A stretch of DNA of 64,000 nt from CAVYYW01 sp963772845 (lineage in GTDB: Bacteria; Bacillota; Bacilli; Bacillales; Sporolactobacillaceae). The position numbers and the translations under genes are program-made. The stretch covers positions 434,001-498,000 of the forward strand of contig CAVYYW010000014.1 in the NCBI GenBank assembly GCA_963772845.1, given 5' to 3'. The notes below the pieces were generated by a model. That model saw only the letters and a program-made list of their open reading frames with translations. It was not told the DNA's origin and searched no databases. This document shows positions 26,361 to 34,165 of this stretch, in pieces (positions within the stretch are counted from its first letter, which is position 1; the number at the start of each line of letters is the position of its first letter).

Positions 26361-26546
26361 TTAGGCTCCCACTTGGACGCCGCCGCCATGGAGGATGTCC
26401 AGTATCGTCATAACAGAAAACCAGCCAAAGACCGCGAGTGTGACCACGGCATACAAGGCACCGAGAAAATTACGCTTACTAATCTCCCGGATGGCACCGG
26501 CTAGACACAAAAGAGAGACGAGAAGAAATAAAATACCAATTACCAT
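26361..26546 (-). CDS. yqgW: DUF2759 membrane protein YqgW
   Basis: 61 residues, two transmembrane helices (ILFLLVSLLCLAGAI and LYAVVTLAVFGWFSVMTIL) separated by a basic loop REISKRNFLG. Size, layout and place match B. subtilis YqgW (DUF2759). GTGAGGGG on the minus strand is the ribosome site. Function unknown. Confidence 0.8.
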   Translation of the reverse strand: MVIGILFLLVSLLCLAGAIREISKRNFLGALYAVVTLAVFGWFSVMTILDILHGGGVQVGA

Positions 26547-26730
26547 TGGATCAACCCCTCACATAAGCCTCATTAATCATTGAATAATGGAAATTATCTA
26601 TCATTTCATATTTTAACCGTTTTTCTAATATTTGTCGAGGGGAGATTCAGACTAATATGAAGGAAGGATATATGCTAAAATAGCCTCGTACTGTGTTTTT
26701 CCGAAAGGCACGGTGGAGGAGGAAATGATT

Positions 26731-27360
26731 ATGGAATGGATTTGCTGCCCTTTAGGGGCGATACAGACGAATGCTTATCTCCTATTCAATCACAATAAGA
26801 ATGCTTTAATCATTGATCCAGGTGGAGATTTTGAGCAGCTTGAAGCTATTATCGAAGAAAAAAAATTAAATCCACAGGCTGTTTTACTGACGCATGCACA
26901 CTTCGATCACATTGGAGCGGTAGAACAGGCGAGAGAAAAATGGGAGATTCCAGTTTTCCTTCATGAAAAAGAATCGGAATGGCTTGGTGATCCTGAGAAA
27001 AATGGTTCTGCCAGCTTCCCGATCGTCAGTAATATCAGTACTAAACCTGCCGATAAACTGTTAGAAGGGGAGCAGGAACTTTCAATTGGAGATTTTGTGT
27101 GTACGGTCTTTCAAACCCCGGGCCATTCACCTGGAAGTGTCTCCTATTACTTTAAACAGGATGAAATCGTTTTTTCCGGTGACGCTCTTTTTGATGGAAG
27201 TATTGGCAGAACGGATCTATACGGAGGAGATCAGGAGCTGCTGATTCAGTCAATTGAAGAGAAGCTTTTTTCCCTTCCTGAAAACACAACGGTTGCTCCG
27301 GGTCATGGAGGGACGACCACAATAATTAAAGAAAAACAAACCAACCCTTTTTTGAGCTAA
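26731..27360 (+). CDS. yqgX: Metallo-beta-lactamase fold hydrolase YqgX
   Basis: Glyoxalase II-like hydrolase of 209 residues. Metal motifs are THAHFDHIGA (HxHxDH), TPGHSPGSVSYY (third His), SGDALFDGSIGRTD (bridging Asp) and APGHGGTTT. The start at 26731 sits eight bases after GGAGGAGG; an earlier ATG at 26725 is too close. The opening MEWICCPLGAIQTNAYL parallels B. subtilis YqgX. Likely thioester hydrolase; the substrate is not readable. Confidence 0.9.
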   Translation: MEWICCPLGAIQTNAYLLFNHNKNALIIDPGGDFEQLEAIIEEKKLNPQAVLLTHAHFDHIGAVEQAREKWEIPVFLHEKESEWLGDPEKNGSASFPIVSNISTKPADKLLEGEQELSIGDFVCTVFQTPGHSPGSVSYYFKQDEIVFSGDALFDGSIGRTDLYGGDQELLIQSIEEKLFSLPENTTVAPGHGGTTTIIKEKQTNPFLS

Positions 27361-27386
27361 TTAACAAAAGAATCTTTCATTCATTT

Positions 27387-27415
27387 AAAGCTTGCCGCTT
27401 TCGGCAAGCTTTTTT
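27387..27415 (+). terminator. Intrinsic terminator after yqgX
   Basis: AAGCTTGCCG and CGGCAAGCTT around CTTT, then TTTT. Confidence 0.9.
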
Positions 27416-27469
27416 AAGTCCCGCTCCTGGAACTTTTTCATATGATGGAAAGAGAGCGGAGGGAAGAAA

Positions 27470-28186
27470 ATGGGGACACCAAAATATATTGATTTTCTTG
27501 CTAAATTAAAGCTGAGTCATGCCCATCCGGGGGGAATGGCACTAACAGATCATTTGTTAAAAAACTTAAAACTTAAAAAAGATGATCATGTTCTTGATAT
27601 TGGCTGTGGGACAGGTGCCACAGCTGCTTTAATCAGATCGCAGTATGGATCTGAAGTAACTGCTGCCGACTTTCACGCCAAAATGGTTCAAGCAGCTTCT
27701 GAAAGGGCAGCCCTTATGAAAAATCCTTTTACAGTGATTAAAGCGGATGCTGAAAATCTCCCTTTTAATGATGCGATGTTCGATGTGATTCTTTCTGAAT
27801 CTGTCAGTGCCTTTACACAATTATCGCATTCTCTGCCAGAATATTATAGAGTGTTAAAAAATAATGGTTACTGGGTCGGCATTGAAATGACGAGCAACAC
27901 AAAATTGTCTCCAAATGAAATTCAGCGTATTAAAGATTTTTATGGCGTCCGTGAAGTCTTGACAGAGCAAGAGTGGCTCATTTATTTACGGGTCACAGGC
28001 TTTACAGATATCAGAGTGGAGACAGGACCTTTGTTGGTTCCTGCTCAGAGTCAGGAAGGTTATATGATGCCGCTCGAATACATGACATCTGAGGACATGG
28101 CTATATGGTGGACACATCTTTCATTTATGGAGAAAATGAAGGATATTCTTAGTTACAGGGTATATATAGCTAAAAAACCCATATGA
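27470..28186 (+). CDS. Class I SAM-dependent methyltransferase
   Basis: 238 residues with a standard Rossmann methyltransferase: VLDIGCGTGATAAL (motif I), VTAADFHAKMV (acidic residue for SAM ribose), KADAENLPFNDAMFDVILSES (motifs II and III) and YRVLKNNGYWVGIE. Closest in style to UbiE/MenG-like small-molecule methyltransferases; substrate unknown. CGGAGGGAAG precedes the ATG. It is absent from this place in B. subtilis, so it is an accessory insertion in a conserved block. Confidence 0.82.
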   Translation: MGTPKYIDFLAKLKLSHAHPGGMALTDHLLKNLKLKKDDHVLDIGCGTGATAALIRSQYGSEVTAADFHAKMVQAASERAALMKNPFTVIKADAENLPFNDAMFDVILSESVSAFTQLSHSLPEYYRVLKNNGYWVGIEMTSNTKLSPNEIQRIKDFYGVREVLTEQEWLIYLRVTGFTDIRVETGPLLVPAQSQEGYMMPLEYMTSEDMAIWWTHLSFMEKMKDILSYRVYIAKKPI

Positions 28187-28219
28187 AAAGAACGCCTTTC
28201 ATGGGAAAGGCGTTCTTTT
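28186..28219. terminator. Intrinsic terminator after the methyltransferase
   Basis: AAAAGAACGCCTTTC pairs with GAAAGGCGTTCTTTT; symmetrical enough to act in both directions. Confidence 0.9.
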
Positions 28220-28274
28220 CAAAAATCCAGAGTTCGAGAGCGGTAGGAATGAGGCTATTTTGTGCAGCGAGGTG

Positions 28275-28514
28275 TTATTCGCCGCCTGGCACCATCATAA
28301 AGGCGGACCAGTAAGTAAAGCCAACAAAAAATAAAGTTAAGTAGGCACCGAAAATATAAATATAAACACGTTCAGATAAGTTCAAGAAGCTGCAGGCAAC
28401 AAAGAAGACGGTTTGACCAAAAAACAGCAGTGCCATTGGCCACATACCGCCAACCATTGCCATAATACCGGTAACTGCGGTCCAGAATCCCAGGACCAAA
28501 TACATTTTTGGCAT
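28275..28514 (-). CDS. yqgY: DUF2626 membrane protein YqgY
   Basis: 79 residues with three hydrophobic helices: YLVLGFWTAVTGIMAMVG, MALLFFGQTVFFVACSFL and FGAYLTLFFVGFTYWSAF. It matches the DUF2626/YqgY family by size and position between yqgX and mgsR. GAAAGGGGGAAACC is the ribosome site on the minus strand. Function unknown. Confidence 0.82.
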   Translation of the reverse strand: MPKMYLVLGFWTAVTGIMAMVGGMWPMALLFFGQTVFFVACSFLNLSERVYIYIFGAYLTLFFVGFTYWSAFMMVPGGE

Positions 28515-28638
28515 TCGGTTTCCCCCTTTCCTAGCATTCCTATATTTCCTTTAATTATAATATCTGCCTTCCGGATTGTAAATATATTGTCTGAAGCAAA
28601 TAAATCTTCAGTCTTTTGTGAAAATGTCGAAACTGATG

Positions 28639-28664
28639 GTTTATATCCTCTTCGCAATGGGAAT
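28639..28664 (+). promoter_or_regulatory. SigB-like promoter of mgsR
   Basis: GTTTAT (28639-28644), 14-base spacer, GGGAAT (28659-28664): one mismatch in each box to the general stress consensus GTTTAA/GGGTAT. It lies about 30 bases before mgsR, whose B. subtilis counterpart is SigB-dependent. Confidence 0.6.
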
Positions 28665-28692
28665 TGTTGCAATATAAAAGGAGGATGGCGGA

Positions 28693-29088
28693 ATGGGAAA
28701 GCTAACATTTTATACGTATCCAAGCTGTACATCTTGTCGCAAAACGAAATCGTGGCTAAACGATCACCACATAAATTATGAAGAGAGACACCTTTTTAGA
28801 GAGACGCCAAATGTGGAGGAATTAATGGATATTATCAGTTTAACCACAGACGGTCTTTCTGAAATTCTGGCTACTCGAAGTGAATCATTCAAAAAGTTAA
28901 ATGTCGATCTTGAAGAGCTCAGGTTAAGTGAAGTCCTTAAAATTCTGTGTGACGAACCAAGGCTGTTAAGGAGGCCGATAATTACAGACGGAGACAGGTT
29001 AGTCGTCGGCTATAATCAGCCGGGATTGATCAGGTTGGCAGACAATTCGGATTGCGAAAAAGAAGCCCACCAAGTGTCATCATTTTAA
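28693..29088 (+). CDS. mgsR: Spx/ArsC family stress regulator MgsR
   Basis: 131 residues, thioredoxin-like ArsC/Spx fold. The redox switch is C12-T-S-C15 in YPSCTSCRK. Further family segments are HLFRETPNVEELMDII and LLRRPIITDGDRLVVGYN. In B. subtilis MgsR (YqgZ) modulates part of the SigB regulon by binding RNA polymerase alpha subunit. AAAGGAGGATGG precedes the ATG. Spx itself and arsenate reductase are alternatives, but synteny between yqgY and comGA supports MgsR. Confidence 0.87.
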   Translation: MGKLTFYTYPSCTSCRKTKSWLNDHHINYEERHLFRETPNVEELMDIISLTTDGLSEILATRSESFKKLNVDLEELRLSEVLKILCDEPRLLRRPIITDGDRLVVGYNQPGLIRLADNSDCEKEAHQVSSF

Positions 29089-29111
29089 AGTAAGTGTAAA
29101 TTAATACGTCT

Positions 29112-29140
29112 AAAAACGGCATTCTGAAATGCTGTTTTTT
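29112..29140 (+). terminator. Intrinsic terminator after mgsR
   Basis: AAAACGGCATT and AATGCTGTTTT pair (one G-T) and continue into a T run. Confidence 0.82.
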
Positions 29141-29238
29141 GTTTTCAAAAAAATATTATAAATTATTTAAAACATAAGAGGAATTTAGCGAATGCTGTTG
29201 AATTATATTATTATCGAAAAAAGAAAGCAGGTGTTGTA

Positions 29239-30312
29239 TTGGATGAAATAGAAAAAAAAAGCTTTCAGATCTTAAAAGATGCTTATGAAACAAACGCATC
29301 GGATATTCACTTCATTCCCCGTCGGGAGGATATGCTCGTTGAACTCCGAATTCATAATCATCTATATGAACTGGCGATTCTTTCCCTTCCCTTAGCCGAC
29401 AGACTGATTGCTCATTTTAAGTTTCGCGCTGGGATGGATCTTGGAGAAAAACGAAGACCTCAGAACGGCGCCATGGAAGTTCAGTTTCAGAAAGATACTG
29501 TCCACCTCAGATTATCCTCTATTCCGACACCCTACAGAGAAAGTCTTGTCATCCGTTTATTGCCCCAAAATCACCATTTACTCGTTACCGACCTCTCCAT
29601 ATTCCCAGAAAGCACCGATTTACTTCTCTCATTATTAAATTATGACAGCGGTTTGATCGTGATTGCAGGTCCAACAGGATCAGGAAAAACCACCACATTA
29701 TATACGCTGTTAACTGCTGCAAAGCGCCGTTTCAACGCACGGATTATTACGCTTGAGGATCCAATCGAAAAGCGGCAGGACGGGTTTGTTCAAATGGAAA
29801 TTAATGAAAAGATGAATGTTGGTTATGCTGACAGCTTTAAGGCCGTTTTAAGACACGACCCGGATATCGTAATGATTGGAGAAATCCGAGATCTCGAAAC
29901 AGCTAAAATAGCCATTCGAGCCTCGTTAACCGGCCATCTGGTTCTTTCAACCATCCATGCCTATGATACACTTGGAACAATTCAGAGACTGATTGAACTT
30001 GGCATTCCAAGGTTTGACTTAAAAGAATGTTTGGTCGGTGTAATCGCACAGCGGCTTGTGCTGAAACAATGTCCTGATTGCGGGGGGAACTGCCGTGCTT
30101 CTTGCTCAAACCGTTCAAAAACAGGGCGGACAGGTCTCTTTGAGATTCTGGCAGGAATGTCGCTGCATGAACACTTAATGGAAGGAAAGAAAACGCATCG
30201 TCTGCACTATAAAACGTTAGATGATTTTCAACGCCTAGGCATCTCCCAAGGCTTACTACCACGTACCGCAACGAGGTTTTCCCAGAACGGTCCTCATCAT
30301 GCCCTTTCGTAA
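29239..30312 (+). CDS. comGA: Competence traffic ATPase ComGA
   Basis: PilB/GspE-type ATPase that drives assembly of the competence pseudopilus. 357 residues. Walker A is GPTGSGKTTTLY, the Asp box IITLEDPIEKR, Walker B DPDIVMIGEIRD and the His box SLTGHLVLSTIH. A C-terminal segment with CPDCGGNC and CSN is a reduced zinc region. Start is TTG at 29239; no ATG fits the upstream GAAAGCAGGTG. It opens a seven-gene operon; the stop overlaps comGB by 14 bases. In B. subtilis ComK activates this operon, but I could not identify a convincing ComK box here. Confidence 0.95.
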   Translation: MDEIEKKSFQILKDAYETNASDIHFIPRREDMLVELRIHNHLYELAILSLPLADRLIAHFKFRAGMDLGEKRRPQNGAMEVQFQKDTVHLRLSSIPTPYRESLVIRLLPQNHHLLVTDLSIFPESTDLLLSLLNYDSGLIVIAGPTGSGKTTTLYTLLTAAKRRFNARIITLEDPIEKRQDGFVQMEINEKMNVGYADSFKAVLRHDPDIVMIGEIRDLETAKIAIRASLTGHLVLSTIHAYDTLGTIQRLIELGIPRFDLKECLVGVIAQRLVLKQCPDCGGNCRASCSNRSKTGRTGLFEILAGMSLHEHLMEGKKTHRLHYKTLDDFQRLGISQGLLPRTATRFSQNGPHHALS

Positions 30313-31330
30313 ATGGCCGCTTAAGAAAAAAGGTGAGTTCTTAAAGAACACAGGTCAGTGCTTACGCGATGGCTATCCTCTTCATTTAGCTCTTGAAATG
30401 CAAACCTACCAAACAAACGCTTGGATCAAAAATCAAATAAAACAACTCATTCATTATATTAAAGGAGGTGACCAATTGGACATCGCTTTAGCGAAAAGCG
30501 GATTTCCCGGCGATGTCTGTCAATTTATATTTTACGCGGGTGAGTCTGGGAAGCTTGGCGAAGGATTTGTTGACGGGGGAGACATGCTGTTAAAACAAGC
30601 TCAGTATAAGGAAGCCCTCCAGAAAGTATTACGGTATCCATTGTTCCTATTATGGATTTTTGCTTTGCTTTTCTCTTTTTTAAGCCGGTATCTGTTTCCG
30701 AATTTTATTCAGCTTTATCAAGGGTTGTCACTCAAGTTGCCGGCCATTACACTTCTTCTGCTTCATCTTTCTTCACATTTTATTCGATACGTTTTGCTCC
30801 TCGTTGTTTTACTGCTTCTTCTCGCGTTTTTGTGCTACCTCTTTTTTTACAAGCTTAATCCTTTGTTAAGGTATAGGCTTCTTCTGCGGATACCGCTTTT
30901 AAAAACCTCCATTCAGGTTTATCTCACTCAATATTTAGCTTTTCATTTAGGTAGCTTAGTTCGTTCAGGAATTACTGTTAATCAAGCGCTTTCCATATTA
31001 AAAGGAAGGCCAAAGCCTGTTTTTTTTCGGCTGGAAGCTGAGACACTGTACAGTCAATTGAAAGAAGGGAAAAGCCTTGTCCATTTGTTCAATAATAGCC
31101 CGTTTTACTTAAAAGAATTTAGCCAGGTTGTTTATCAGGCTGAAATGAACGGGATGCTCGGACCCGCTCTCTTTGACTATGCTTCACGGCTGTTGTTACG
31201 AATGGAGAGCCAGGTTGAAACCGCCCTTAACAGCGTGCAGCCGTTCATACTTATAGTGGTCGGCGGGCTCACTCTCGTATTATTTCTCTCAATTATGCTG
31301 CCGGTGTTTAATATTATTAATGGACTATAG
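30299..31330 (+). CDS. comGB: Competence pseudopilus inner-membrane platform protein ComGB
   Basis: GspF/PilC-family polytopic protein, 343 residues. Two repeated T2SF domains are separated by transmembrane helices (about residues 115-135 and 160-185), with a third near the C-terminus (LIVVGGLTLVLFLSIMLPVF). It couples ComGA to the growing pilus. Motifs include KSGFPGDVCQFIFYAGESG in the first repeat and VVYQAEMNGML in the second. Translation is coupled to comGA by overlap. Confidence 0.92.
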   Translation: MPFRKWPLKKKGEFLKNTGQCLRDGYPLHLALEMQTYQTNAWIKNQIKQLIHYIKGGDQLDIALAKSGFPGDVCQFIFYAGESGKLGEGFVDGGDMLLKQAQYKEALQKVLRYPLFLLWIFALLFSFLSRYLFPNFIQLYQGLSLKLPAITLLLLHLSSHFIRYVLLLVVLLLLLAFLCYLFFYKLNPLLRYRLLLRIPLLKTSIQVYLTQYLAFHLGSLVRSGITVNQALSILKGRPKPVFFRLEAETLYSQLKEGKSLVHLFNNSPFYLKEFSQVVYQAEMNGMLGPALFDYASRLLLRMESQVETALNSVQPFILIVVGGLTLVLFLSIMLPVFNIINGL

Positions 31331-31343
31331 GGGGATCGGAAAT

Positions 31344-31673
31344 ATGTCATTTTTTAAAAAGATCTTGCTTGAAAAAGATGGTTTTACACTGATTGAAATG
31401 CTTATTGTCCTAATGATCATTTCAATTCTGTTATTAATTGCTGTACCGAATATGCTGAAATCTCACGACTTGGTAGAGTCAAAAAGCTGCACGGCAACAG
31501 TAAAGCTTGTCCAAAGCCAGGTGGCTTCATATGAAATGGAGAATGACGGTGCCGTCCCTACTTTAGATCAGCTTAAAACAGAAGGTTATATAGACCGGGT
31601 AACCTGTCCGGGAGGAGAGAGTTTGACTCTGGTTGGGGATAAAGTTCAGGGTCCTGCTGAGAATGGTTCATAA
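31344..31673 (+). CDS. comGC: Major competence pseudopilin ComGC
   Basis: 109 residues. The prepilin peptidase site is G|FTLIEMLIVLMIISILLLIA: processing after Gly leaves N-terminal Phe and Glu5. Two cysteines (in KSCTATVK and RVTCPGG) fit the intramolecular disulfide known in ComGC. The start at 31344 follows AGGGGGATCGG; an ATG at 31320 lies before the ribosome site. The stop overlaps comGD. Confidence 0.93.
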   Translation: MSFFKKILLEKDGFTLIEMLIVLMIISILLLIAVPNMLKSHDLVESKSCTATVKLVQSQVASYEMENDGAVPTLDQLKTEGYIDRVTCPGGESLTLVGDKVQGPAENGS

Positions 31674-32118
31674 TTCTTATAAGAAACGTGCGGGCTTATC
31701 TAAAGGCTTTACATTAATTGAGACACTGATAACTGCAGGGATTGTGCTCATCATATTGCCATCGGTTTATTATGGCTATGAAAAAATATTAAAGGAAAAG
31801 CGCCTTGATTATTTCACAACTGAATTAACTGGAATTATTGAAGAAACACAATTTAAGGCAATGACTCATGGTGCCGTGATGACCATACTAATTGATAATA
31901 CGAAACACCAAATCCTTGTCAGCCAAGGCATCTCAATTGTTAAAGTGGTTCCAGTTAACCCGGAAATAAAGGTGGAGAAAATTACCCAAGAGCTTAAGTT
32001 AACCATTTATTCCAACGGTCACTTTTTAGGAGCTGGGAAGTGGCGGATTCGGCTTGATGACAAAAGCAGAGTGATGGTTTTTAATGTGGGGGAAGGACGA
32101 TTCTATGTTCAGGGATAA
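31663..32118 (+). CDS. comGD: Minor competence pseudopilin ComGD
   Basis: 151 residues. Prepilin-type N-terminus KG|FTLIETLITAGIVLIILPSVYY preceded by a short basic leader, then a globular part. The start at 31663 overlaps the end of comGC by 11 bases, implying translational coupling, since no strong ribosome site is seen. The frame is open further upstream inside comGC. Confidence 0.87.
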   Translation: MVHNSYKKRAGLSKGFTLIETLITAGIVLIILPSVYYGYEKILKEKRLDYFTTELTGIIEETQFKAMTHGAVMTILIDNTKHQILVSQGISIVKVVPVNPEIKVEKITQELKLTIYSNGHFLGAGKWRIRLDDKSRVMVFNVGEGRFYVQG

Positions 32119-32425
32119 TAGGGGCTACCTGTTAATTGATTCTGTCTACGGGTTTTTAATTATTTTGCTCTTGTGTGTTTCCCTTGTCCCCCTTGCTATG
32201 CATATCTTTAAAGAAAGACAAGCCATTAACAATGAAAATCATGCAATTGAATTGTTAAAACAGCAAAGCATTTTATACAGAGAGACGGGCATGGCAGCTG
32301 CACATGAGGATAAGAAAAGCGGAATGCGAAGTTACCTGTCGGTTGAGAATCAAATAAAATCATTATGTGTTGAATGGCCGGACATCCACGGAAGGGCACG
32401 GGAAAAATGTCTAGAAGTGTTCTGA
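32105..32425 (+). CDS. comGE: Minor competence pseudopilin ComGE
   Basis: 106 residues. Basic start MFRDNRGYLLIDSVYGFLIILLL gives a hydrophobic helix like ComGE, whose prepilin motif is degenerate (RGYLLID instead of GFTLIE). GGGGGAAGGACG precedes the ATG. It overlaps comGD and comGF. Sequence conservation in this family is low; the assignment rests on order. Confidence 0.8.
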   Translation: MFRDNRGYLLIDSVYGFLIILLLCVSLVPLAMHIFKERQAINNENHAIELLKQQSILYRETGMAAAHEDKKSGMRSYLSVENQIKSLCVEWPDIHGRAREKCLEVF

Positions 32426-32856
32426 TAAACAATAAAGGTTTTACGCTTTTGTCAAGCCTTATGGCGGTCAGTATCACGAGTTTAACTATTTTACTTATTC
32501 TCTCACTATCAGGCATCATCCTTAGAAGCGACCAATTTGAGCGAGCTCATCAACGTTCTGTTTATATTTTTTTGAATCAGATTGGGAGGGAAATCCATGG
32601 CGGCAGCAATTTTTATTGTGAAGGTGATGGTTTGATGTTTTCTAGCGGAAATGACAGTATTTATTATCATAAAGAAGGAGACAGGATAATCAGAGAAGTA
32701 AATTTCCTGGGATATGATATTGCTCTCCAAAATGTTTCAGCTGTGCAGTTTAAGTGTCCAGGAAGTAGCGAAGTAGACATTGCAGTGAATCCGGGATGGC
32801 CGAGCGCAATAAGCTGGTCTGAGGAAAGTGAGATTGGCATTTCTGATGCTCCGTGA
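32407..32856 (+). CDS. comGF: Minor competence pseudopilin ComGF
   Basis: 149 residues. NKG|FTLLSSLMAVSITSLTILLIL is a prepilin-type leader and helix; the C-terminal part has the NQIGREIHGGSNFYCEGDGL and NVSAVQFKCPG segments seen in ComGF. The start at 32407 overlaps comGE by 19 bases. Weak ribosome site, so coupling to comGE is likely. Confidence 0.83.
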   Translation: MSRSVLINNKGFTLLSSLMAVSITSLTILLILSLSGIILRSDQFERAHQRSVYIFLNQIGREIHGGSNFYCEGDGLMFSSGNDSIYYHKEGDRIIREVNFLGYDIALQNVSAVQFKCPGSSEVDIAVNPGWPSAISWSEESEIGISDAP

Positions 32857-33220
32857 TCAAAGGGGATTCGTTGTCCCGTTATCCATGGTGTTCTCTATAT
32901 TTATGGTAATGTATATTTTGCATATGGTCATCCTTTATGAAGCTGAACAGTCTACCCTAAAAGAAAGGTGGGAAGAACTGTCGGGTGATATACTAATTCA
33001 AAATGGTGTTAGTGAGGTGTTAAAAGAATCTTTTCAAATAGGAAAACTAAAATCAGGTGTATACCGTTATAATGAAGGAATCGTTACGTATCACCTGAAT
33101 CCGGTAAGTAAAAACGATATCCAAGTGACGCTGAATATCGTTCTGGAAACAGCAGGTGTGAGAAATGTAACGTTTCAATATAATTCAGAGCAAGGGGTCC
33201 TTACATCATGGATGGAATAA
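32846..33220 (+). CDS. comGG: Competence protein ComGG
   Basis: About 124 residues. Short leader MLRDQRGF then a hydrophobic helix VVPLSMVFSIFMVMYILHMV and a polar remainder. ComGG lacks a canonical prepilin motif in many species. Starts at GTG 32828, TTG 32834 or ATG 32846 are all possible; GAGGAAAGTGAG lies upstream. It overlaps comGF and is overlapped by aroK, closing the comG set. Confidence 0.78.
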   Translation: MLRDQRGFVVPLSMVFSIFMVMYILHMVILYEAEQSTLKERWEELSGDILIQNGVSEVLKESFQIGKLKSGVYRYNEGIVTYHLNPVSKNDIQVTLNIVLETAGVRNVTFQYNSEQGVLTSWME

Positions 33221-33720
33221 TAGAACGTCCGATTTTTTTAACTGGATTCATGGGGGCTGGCAAAACGACTATCGGACAGATGCTGGCTCATCGTCTCCAG
33301 CTCCCGTTTATGGATCAGGACAAGCTAATCATTGAAAAGGAAAAAATGCCCATCAGTATGATATTTGAAAGAAGCGGGGAAGAGGGTTTTCGCAAACTTG
33401 AAAATGAAATGCTGAAAACGATTTCCGTTTCCCCTGCGGTCATTTCTACAGGGGGAGGTGTTGTGCTAAAAAAAGAAAATCGAGAATTAATGAATAAAAA
33501 AGGGGTGACCATTTACTTGTATTGCGGTCCGTCGCAAACTGAAAAAAGACTTGAAAATGACAGCAGCCGGCCATTGCTTGCAAAAAATAAGAAGGCTTCC
33601 ATTACTGAATTGATGGAGAGGAGATTACCTTTTTATCTTGAAGCGGATTATACGATAAACACCAGCTTGAAAAGCGAGTCTTCCATTCTGAAGGAAATGC
33701 TCAGTTTATTGAATAAATAA
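33208..33720 (+). CDS. aroK: Shikimate kinase
   Basis: Phosphorylates shikimate in the aromatic amino acid pathway. 170 residues with P-loop GFMGAGKTT, shikimate-binding FRKLENEML and STGGGVVL, and the lid region RPLLAKNKK. It overlaps the comGG stop by 13 bases, so it belongs to the comG transcript at least in part. In B. subtilis shikimate kinase is encoded elsewhere (aroI), but a comG-aroK junction is familiar from other Bacillaceae. aroQ of the same pathway is 18 kb downstream. Confidence 0.92.
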   Translation: MDGIIERPIFLTGFMGAGKTTIGQMLAHRLQLPFMDQDKLIIEKEKMPISMIFERSGEEGFRKLENEMLKTISVSPAVISTGGGVVLKKENRELMNKKGVTIYLYCGPSQTEKRLENDSSRPLLAKNKKASITELMERRLPFYLEADYTINTSLKSESSILKEMLSLLNK

Positions 33721-33756
33721 GAAGGCTCTTGGACAAACTTTATGTTAGGTGATCAT

Positions 33757-33984
33757 ATGAAATCGGATGATTATGTTAAATACTTAACAGAACAGTTTGT
33801 AAAGTACATGGCTCAACCCAGCAGCGAAAAGAAATCTGCAAAAGAACAACGCCGTATGGAAAGGCCATCCCTTTCTTACCGACTTTTTGGACTATTACCA
33901 TTCTCATTAAATTATTATAAGAAAAGAATGGTACATTTATCACGTCAGATGTTAAATCATCAAAAAAATAATGACCATAAATAA
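33757..33984 (+). CDS. yqzE: YqzE family protein
   Basis: 75 residues, basic, beginning KSDDYVKYLTEQFVKYM and with LSYRLFGLLPFSLNYY in the middle, the YqzE family pattern. The start at 33757 follows TTAGGTGATC, an excellent ribosome site; an ATG at 33742 precedes it. The gene follows comG in B. subtilis too, where it has been linked to sporulation. It may be peripheral to the membrane. A terminator follows. Confidence 0.8.
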   Translation: MKSDDYVKYLTEQFVKYMAQPSSEKKSAKEQRRMERPSLSYRLFGLLPFSLNYYKKRMVHLSRQMLNHQKNNDHK

Positions 33985-33997
33985 GAGACCTTTCAGG

Positions 33998-34022
33998 AGA
34001 CCGGTTAACGGTCTTTTTTTTT
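33998..34022 (+). terminator. Intrinsic terminator of the comG-aroK-yqzE unit
   Basis: AGACCG and CGGTCT around GTTAA, followed by nine Ts. Confidence 0.88.
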
Positions 34023-34056
34023 GTGAATTTCAAGCTTTTAATGAGGTATTGGTTAA

Positions 34057-34089
34057 GTTTTATATATATACTGAATGGGTATCAGTATA
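34057..34089 (+). promoter_or_regulatory. SigB-like promoter with perfect inverted repeat before moaA
   Basis: GTTTTA, a 14-base spacer and GGGTAT (34077-34082) fit the general stress consensus with one mismatch. TATACTGA (34067-34074) and TCAGTATA (34082-34089) form a perfect 8-base inverted repeat overlapping it, resembling an operator. Either reading could be right. Confidence 0.4.
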
Positions 34090-34165
34090 GGAATCATTCA
34101 TCAACAGCAGGATCATGGGATAATAAACAGAGGCATGTTATGATAGAAAAAAGAGGTGACAAGGC

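Noticed and set aside
29140..29238. ComK boxes before comGA
   Set aside because: The region is AT-rich but I could not align two AAAA-N5-TTTT boxes at accepted spacing.
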